Shown: positions 6,908-11,679 of the stretch, one piece after another
Numbering within the stretch: position 1 is the first letter of the stretch
Layout of the letters: each line of letters begins with the position of its first letter
Assembly: GCA_913054425.1 (NCBI GenBank)
Contig: CAJXJG010000038.1
Location: forward strand, 1-11,679
From: an uncultured Fidelibacterota bacterium
GTDB taxonomy: Bacteria > Fidelibacterota > Marinisomatia > Marinisomatales > UBA8229
Direction of reading: 5' to 3'
Length of the DNA: 11,679 nucleotides
The notes under the pieces: generated by a model
What the model was told of the DNA's origin: nothing
The model's input: the letters and a program-made list of their open reading frames with translations, nothing else
Database searches by the model: none
Made by a program: the position numbers and the translations under genes

Positions 6908-8632
6908 TTATACATCTTCCATGGTAATACGTGATACTTCTTGAATTGTAGTAGAGGTATCCAGAATTTTTCTCAGACCACTTTCCCTCAGGTTTACCAT
7001 ACCTTCTTTCATCGCGCAGGAACGAATTTCGTCCTCATTGGCATTGTCGTAAATCAAGGCACGGACTTTCTTGGTCATTGGAATTAATTCAAAAATACCA
7101 GTCCTCCCCAGATAACCTGTATTCCTGCATTCCCGGCAACCTTTTGCTTGATACAATTTTTTTCCATTTAATCTGTTCCGGTTTAAACCAATCGCCTTTA
7201 GTTCCTGGTCGCTGGGGTCATATTCTTCACGACAATGAAGGCAAATTTTTCTCACCAGTCGTTGTGCCATGACCAGTTTTACACAAGCTCCCACCAGGAA
7301 AGGAGGTACGCCCAGGTCTAAAAGCCGGGTAATGGTGGAAACTGCATCGTTGGCATGAAGAGTTGTAAAAACCAAATGGCCCGTAAGGGAGAACTTTACG
7401 GCAATATCGGCAGTTTCATGATCCCTGATTTCACCGATGAGTAATATATCCGGGTCTTGGCGCAGAATAAATTTTAAAGAAGCTCCAAAGGTGAGCCCGA
7501 TGTGTTCAAAAACCTGAACCTGGTTGATTCCATCTAAATGGTATTCCACGGGGTCTTCAACAGTCGTTATATTAATCAGGTCATTTTTTATTTCCTTCAA
7601 TGAAGCATACAGGGTGGTGGACTTTCCGCTTCCTGTGGGACCGGAAGCAATAATCATTCCATAAGGTTGGGCAATAACTTTCTTAAAAATTTGATATAAT
7701 TCTTTTTCAAGCCCAAGAGATTCCAAGTTGAAGGAAAACCCGGTTTTATCCAAAAGACGCATGACGATCTTTTCTCCATAGATTGTTGGAAGAATGGACA
7801 CTCGGACATCAATTTCCTTTTCGGCAGTTTTGATCGTAAATCGGCCATCCTGGGGAAGTCTTTTTTCAGCAATATTCAGTTTAGAAAGAATTTTTATCCT
7901 TGTTACAAGTCCGCTTAATGAACTGGCCGGGGGAGTCATAATGGTTTGTAAAACTCCATCAATACGGATGCGAACTTTTACATTTTTTTCCTGTGGTTCG
8001 ATGTGAATATCAGTTGCTCTGTCCTTTATTGCTTCCTGAAGGATCATGTTCACAAGTTTGACAACTGGGGCATCCTCTTTGGCAGCTTTTTCTGGAGATA
8101 GGTCTACTTCCTCCCTGTGTTCGTCATCTCCGGAAATAACAGTAATTCCTTCAAATACTTCTTTTACTTCTCCACTTTTCTTGATTTCACCGTACACTTC
8201 ATCCAGCGCCTGTTCCAGCGTATCTGGTCCCACAACAAGCACATCGGGCACTAGACCTGTTAACCGTTTCAGAGCATCAATGCAGGTTATATCTTCAGGG
8301 TCTTCCATGGCTACCTTGACAGAAGAGTTACTTTTTTCTAATACCAGTACGGCATTCTGGCGGGCAAACTCTTCCGGAATAATCGAGGCAACCTTCGGGT
8401 CGATATTTAAAAGTAATTCATCATCAGCTTTCTGGTACCCTAACTGCATTGAATAAACAGTGACTAAATCATCCTCGGTTATAAAACCGTTTTTCACAAG
8501 AATGACTCCCAGTTTATTCTTCGTATTTTTTTGCTTTAATAGCGCTTCCTGAAGTTGACTCTCAGATAGTTTATTGATGTGAATGAGAATCTCACCAATT
8601 TTACTGTCCTGGGGATTGAATTCTGTGTTCAT
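6908..8632 (-). CDS. pilB: Pilus assembly / secretion ATPase PilB/GspE
   Basis: This hexameric cytosolic ATPase powers pilus extension or type II secretion. Its 574 residues show the full architecture. The N-terminal MshEN-like region (~10-150) has 'IGEILI' and 'LGVILVKNGFITEDDL', the kind of domain that binds c-di-GMP in some relatives. The catalytic core follows: Walker A GPTGSGKST (331-339), Asp box 'ITTVEDPVEY' (355-364), Walker B 'DILLIGEIRD' (395-404) and His box 'TGHLVFTTLHAND' (417-429). A tetracysteine zinc site (C464, C467, C499, C502) is typical of extension ATPases and absent from the retraction ATPase PilT. The ATG overlaps the stop of the upstream Ig-repeat gene as TGATG, and no Shine-Dalgarno sequence is visible, so translation is probably coupled to that gene. 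PilB and GspE cannot be separated from this sequence alone. Confidence 0.95.
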   Translation of the reverse strand: MNTEFNPQDSKIGEILIHINKLSESQLQEALLKQKNTKNKLGVILVKNGFITEDDLVTVYSMQLGYQKADDELLLNIDPKVASIIPEEFARQNAVLVLEKSNSSVKVAMEDPEDITCIDALKRLTGLVPDVLVVGPDTLEQALDEVYGEIKKSGEVKEVFEGITVISGDDEHREEVDLSPEKAAKEDAPVVKLVNMILQEAIKDRATDIHIEPQEKNVKVRIRIDGVLQTIMTPPASSLSGLVTRIKILSKLNIAEKRLPQDGRFTIKTAEKEIDVRVSILPTIYGEKIVMRLLDKTGFSFNLESLGLEKELYQIFKKVIAQPYGMIIASGPTGSGKSTTLYASLKEIKNDLINITTVEDPVEYHLDGINQVQVFEHIGLTFGASLKFILRQDPDILLIGEIRDHETADIAVKFSLTGHLVFTTLHANDAVSTITRLLDLGVPPFLVGACVKLVMAQRLVRKICLHCREEYDPSDQELKAIGLNRNRLNGKKLYQAKGCRECRNTGYLGRTGIFELIPMTKKVRALIYDNANEDEIRSCAMKEGMVNLRESGLRKILDTSTTIQEVSRITMEDV

Positions 8633-11600
8633 CAGGGAGGATAATCCGTAGTTGGTGAACGAACAAGTTGGATCGTAATGGGATCCGAGTTGATCTGAAT
8701 GGGAATTAATAAAGCACCCGTGATGGTAGCGCTGAACTCTTGAAAGGAGTTTAATCCGGTTTCAGCATCTTCATTCTGCCAAATACATAATTCCCTGGGA
8801 AAAACCGCAGTGATAATGGCGACACCACCTTGATCAGTCTTGACTATCGGTCCACAGTTTATCATATGATATCCATCCCATTCTCCGTTTCCTTCACCTT
8901 CATCATTGGTATCGTCCACCCCGTCCAGACCGAAGTCTTCAAACGGTTCAGAGACCTCTGAAGTATCAAAGACTCCGTCTCCATCCAGGTCAAAAGCATC
9001 GTGGTCATCATTTCCCTGACCCTCATCCAGGGTTCCGGGGTCATCATCCAGACCATAATCCCGCCAGGTGAAACACCCGTCGCCAACACCAGCACCATCT
9101 ACGCCTGCATCCGTATAAGTTTCATAGCCAACTTCACGCCATTCGGATACACCGATACCGTTAAATCCAATGGGCGCATTGGAAACCGTATTGCCGTAAT
9201 AATCAATAAGCATAGCAGTGATCGTGACTTCAACCTCGGCTGTTGTGTCAGGGAGAGTAAAATCCCAGTAGTAAGTTGATGCTGTCAACGTTAACTGGCC
9301 AGGTACAAAAAACAGCAAAGATTCACCTTCATCCTCATTGATCCTGGCCGTGATTGTATCTCCATTGGCCCCATAAGTCGTAGCAGATACATACCCAATA
9401 TCACCAATGGCATCCGTAGAATATAAGATCGTTGAAAAAGCCAACCCGGAATAAGTACTACCATCCAGGTTTTCATTCCCCGTAAAGCTCACTCCCTCCA
9501 CAAGTGCATTAATCGAAGTATCAGGAGGGGTTGGTTCAATCGTCCAATACACATAGGTACTATCTTCCACCGGATTATACCATTTGTCATAGACAATAGC
9601 AGCGCATTGTGTCTGATAAAATCCACCACCGGTTGCAGTGGTAGAGTTTGGATCATATTCCGGTTCGATGTAATAGGGCGCGCCAGATGAAATAATAACC
9701 TGGTCACTTGCTGCTGAAAGATCAATGACTCCGTCCTGATCACAGTCCACTTCAACTTCAATTCGAACAACACCTGGTTCAGTACCGCTATTTACTGATA
9801 CGGAGGCTATACCGGCCTGGGTAGTTATGGTGACTTCGGTCTGACCAGCTTCATTCAAATAGCACCCTGGTAACACAGGGTTCAGGCGGAAGGTAACGTC
9901 GATTTCATCACCTCCCAGATTACTATCACCATCATAAATCTCAGCGTTAATCTGTGTTGACTCAATTCCTCCTCCCTGCTGAACCACAATGTGATCGGGA
10001 CTGGATTGAGGAATGACAATATCAGCACATGCACCGAAAGAGATATCCTCAATAGTCATGCTTGTACTTGAGGTCAGGATATTTTCAAACCCGGGATGAT
10101 TATACGATGCGGTCACCGTATCAACCCAAATTGTTTCCTGCGAATCACCCGGATCGAAATCACCGGCAGAATATGTAACTTCCGCTATTCCTGCACTGTC
10201 TGTTAAATCTGAAGAAGTAATGGATCCAAGAATTGCTGAAAAAGAAACCAATACGTTTGAAACCGGGAGGTTATCATTATTGGTAAGTTGGGATTTGATA
10301 AGAGCGCTCGTTTCCCCCTCATCCAGGTACACTACGGTTGTTTCAGGGGGGATCAACGTCAGTGTATATGGCCAGACCTGGGATGAATTGTAGACGTTAA
10401 ATTCTACTATAGCGGCTGTATTTTCAGCAAAAGACGCGGTAACAGTAACACCTTCCCATATAGATTCGGTGGTAGGATAATCCACATGAGATTGGCCATC
10501 GTCATGATAATAGGCAATTACTCGACCAAACGGATTTGTAAGAGACTCCGACATTGAAATTGTACCTGCTGAATTTCCTAAATAATCCATTGGATTAAGA
10601 TTAACATTAATTCCGGAAACAGGGTTGGATGATCCGCTCGTATCATTTCTAGTCACCTCAACTATGAGTTTAGTCATGGCAATATCCGTGACAATATCCT
10701 CGCCGACACTTACATCTGAACCTGAATCTAAAGCAACCGGGTAAGCAGTCAGGCTGATGTCGTAATCGACGTCAATGGAGACAACGACAGTATCAAGGAT
10801 GGTTCCGGGCACACCAGGATGAGTGAATTGAGTTGTAATGACTGCCTGCCCCACATCACTTTCCTCTCCTTGATCCGTAAATGTAAGGGAAATACTCCCG
10901 CTATCATTTGTGGTAGCAGTCGGCTCTATGAATCCTTTATTAGATTCAAATGTCATGTTGATATTATTCACTGTTTGAAATAATTTATTCCTCACAACAA
11001 GAGTAACTGTACTGACCGTTTCACCATTATCCAGCATGATTTCATCGGGAGCTGCATTTAATGAGAGGGAATAAGGCCATACGTCTGTAAAAGAAGAATA
11101 GACATTAAATTGAACCTGGCCCAGTGATTCACCCCCGACTGTTTTGGCTTCTATAGTCACACCTTCAAAGATCAGAGGCGTACCTGGGACATCAACAGCG
11201 CCGGGAGCACCTCCATCAGAATAAATTGTTGATACTATTCCATTACTATTAGTCAGGGCGGAATCATTGCTGAAGGTTCCATAGGAAACATTATCAACAT
11301 GGGAAGTAAAATATATCCATTCATTAGCCACGGGATTCCCTGCGTCATCTGTCAATCTTCCTTCCACATAGGTGGTAACGTCATCTGATACTACATCTTC
11401 ACCAACAGCAACATCGCTTGACAAAGGATAGGCAGACATGCTGACATTGTAATCGGCATTTATTTGTACTGTCACTGTGTTTGTTAATGTGTTGCCTGCA
11501 CCAGGATGCGTAAATGAAGCCTGGATAGTTGCCAGGCCGGCATCTTCCAAAAGTCCCAGATCGGTGAAATCCAAATCTATGTTCCCATTAGTATCTGTAG

Positions 11601-11679
11601 CAGCATTCGGTTCTATGAATCCTCTATCGGATGAAAAATCAATACTTATACCCTCCACTGGCTCTCCCAAAAGATTGCT
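8632..11679 (-). CDS. Giant Ig-like-repeat surface protein, 5' end outside window
   Basis: The frame runs off the right edge, so over 1,015 residues are visible without a start or signal peptide. It is built from Ig-like beta-sandwich domains of the Big/invasin type: repeated 'T...G....T' strands, 'GNPVANEWIYF', and 'HPG' turns. Numbering from the Leu codon at 11670, residues 1-540 hold a two-domain unit repeated about two and a half times. Residues ~545-850 hold further, more diverged sandwich domains with scattered cysteines (C548, C603, C643, C689). A very acidic Ca-binding-like region spans ~856-933. The chain ends '...IQLVRSPTTDYPP' with no membrane helix, LPXTG or type 9 sorting domain. 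Such proteins are usually extracellular adhesins or surface fibres. The stop overlaps the ATG of the pilus ATPase gene (TGATG), so the two are very likely in one operon. Role inferred: adhesin, pilus accessory or secreted substrate of this machine. Confidence 0.85.
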   Translation of the reverse strand, partial: SNLLGEPVEGISIDFSSDRGFIEPNAATDTNGNIDLDFTDLGLLEDAGLATIQASFTHPGAGNTLTNTVTVQINADYNVSMSAYPLSSDVAVGEDVVSDDVTTYVEGRLTDDAGNPVANEWIYFTSHVDNVSYGTFSNDSALTNSNGIVSTIYSDGGAPGAVDVPGTPLIFEGVTIEAKTVGGESLGQVQFNVYSSFTDVWPYSLSLNAAPDEIMLDNGETVSTVTLVVRNKLFQTVNNINMTFESNKGFIEPTATTNDSGSISLTFTDQGEESDVGQAVITTQFTHPGVPGTILDTVVVSIDVDYDISLTAYPVALDSGSDVSVGEDIVTDIAMTKLIVEVTRNDTSGSSNPVSGINVNLNPMDYLGNSAGTISMSESLTNPFGRVIAYYHDDGQSHVDYPTTESIWEGVTVTASFAENTAAIVEFNVYNSSQVWPYTLTLIPPETTVVYLDEGETSALIKSQLTNNDNLPVSNVLVSFSAILGSITSSDLTDSAGIAEVTYSAGDFDPGDSQETIWVDTVTASYNHPGFENILTSSTSMTIEDISFGACADIVIPQSSPDHIVVQQGGGIESTQINAEIYDGDSNLGGDEIDVTFRLNPVLPGCYLNEAGQTEVTITTQAGIASVSVNSGTEPGVVRIEVEVDCDQDGVIDLSAASDQVIISSGAPYYIEPEYDPNSTTATGGGFYQTQCAAIVYDKWYNPVEDSTYVYWTIEPTPPDTSINALVEGVSFTGNENLDGSTYSGLAFSTILYSTDAIGDIGYVSATTYGANGDTITARINEDEGESLLFFVPGQLTLTASTYYWDFTLPDTTAEVEVTITAMLIDYYGNTVSNAPIGFNGIGVSEWREVGYETYTDAGVDGAGVGDGCFTWRDYGLDDDPGTLDEGQGNDDHDAFDLDGDGVFDTSEVSEPFEDFGLDGVDDTNDEGEGNGEWDGYHMINCGPIVKTDQGGVAIITAVFPRELCIWQNEDAETGLNSFQEFSATITGALLIPIQINSDPITIQLVRSPTTDYPP
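8872..9105 (-). other. Acidic tandem Ca-binding-like module inside the Ig-repeat protein
   Basis: Residues ~856-933 (from the codon at 11670) are dominated by Asp, Glu and Gly. An EF-hand/dockerin-type loop 'DLDGDGVFDTSE' lies at 894-905 (about 8956-8991). It is flanked by two copies of a ~24-residue motif exactly 41 residues apart: 'D-Y-GLD...DEGQGN' from D871 and 'D-F-GLD...DEGEGN' from D912. The Asp spacing in the central loop fits calcium coordination. A separate single loop, 'DCDQDGVIDLS', lies at 642-652 (~9715-9747). Confidence 0.65.
10051..11679 (-). repeat. ~230-residue two-Ig-domain units, about 2.5 copies
   Basis: Landmarks recur with a period of 229-235 residues. 'GFIEP' occurs at 17 and 246; 'HPG' at 55, 285 and 525; 'VGEDxV' at 89 and 322; 'FNVY' at 188 and 424; 'VWPYxLxL' at 197 and 432. 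In each unit an A domain (VWPY to the strand after HPG) is followed by a B domain (DYxxSxxAYP to FNVY). The copies are ~11679-11086 (5' end cut off), ~11085-10381 and ~10380-10051; the third has only the A domain and then switches to unrelated sequence ('EDISFGACAD'). The first copy has no visible beginning, so the repeat tract extends beyond the window. Confidence 0.8.

Noticed and set aside
8046..8456. 136-codon plus-strand open frame opposite pilB
   Set aside because: It lies entirely antisense to a well-supported ATPase gene and reads as low-complexity Ser/Thr-rich sequence, typical of a shadow frame.
10051..11679. Repeat tract considered as a CRISPR or tandem DNA repeat array
   Set aside because: Repeats are ~690-700 bases apart, lie in one coding frame and have diverged in DNA; they are protein domain repeats.

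Overview
The window looks like a chromosomal segment from a bacterium of the FCB superphylum, possibly a Marinimicrobia (SAR406)-type lineage. The base composition is moderately AT-rich. The first gene carries a beta-propeller plus a tandem 'WNL...GYW' C-terminal module that I associate with secreted proteins of that group. The last gene is a very large Asp-rich Ig-repeat surface protein. The lineage call is inference; no rRNA is present.

Layout from left to right. (1) Positions 1-729 (+) hold the 3' end of a secreted propeller-type (choice-of-anchor-B/LVIVD-like) protein. It converges on 724-2385 (-), a four-helix membrane protein with a long cytosolic helical part that resembles DUF2254 proteins. 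The two genes share one 6-bp palindrome, TTATAA, which encodes Leu-stop for both. (2) A divergent intergenic region of about 200 bp leads to der (2592-3911, +), the double-GTPase ribosome assembly factor. It is followed by a secreted endonuclease/exonuclease/phosphatase-fold protein (4041-5012, +). (3) An initiator tRNA gene (5089-5162, +) has its own sigma70-like promoter and a terminator-like hairpin. It is followed by about 180 bp of noncoding DNA rich in short direct and inverted repeats. (4) The right half is a minus-strand operon, read from 11679 down to 5308: a giant Ig-like-repeat surface protein (5' end outside the window), then the pilus/secretion ATPase PilB/GspE, the inner-membrane platform PilC/GspF, and a prepilin peptidase cut off after its N-terminal zinc-binding domain. 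Consecutive stops and starts overlap as TGATG and TAATG at two of the three junctions, so translation is probably coupled.

How the genes work together: PilB and PilC are the motor and platform of a type IV pilus or type II secretion machine, and PilD would process its pilins. The pilD copy here has lost its aspartyl protease half at a junction about 180 bp from the tRNA gene, so a complete peptidase must exist elsewhere if the system works. The large Ig-repeat protein coupled to pilB is the most interesting part. It has repeated two-domain Ig units, an acidic Ca-binding-like tandem module, and no visible anchor or sorting signal at its C-terminus. It is a candidate substrate or accessory adhesin of this machine. 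No CRISPR array, insertion sequence or complete mobile element was seen.
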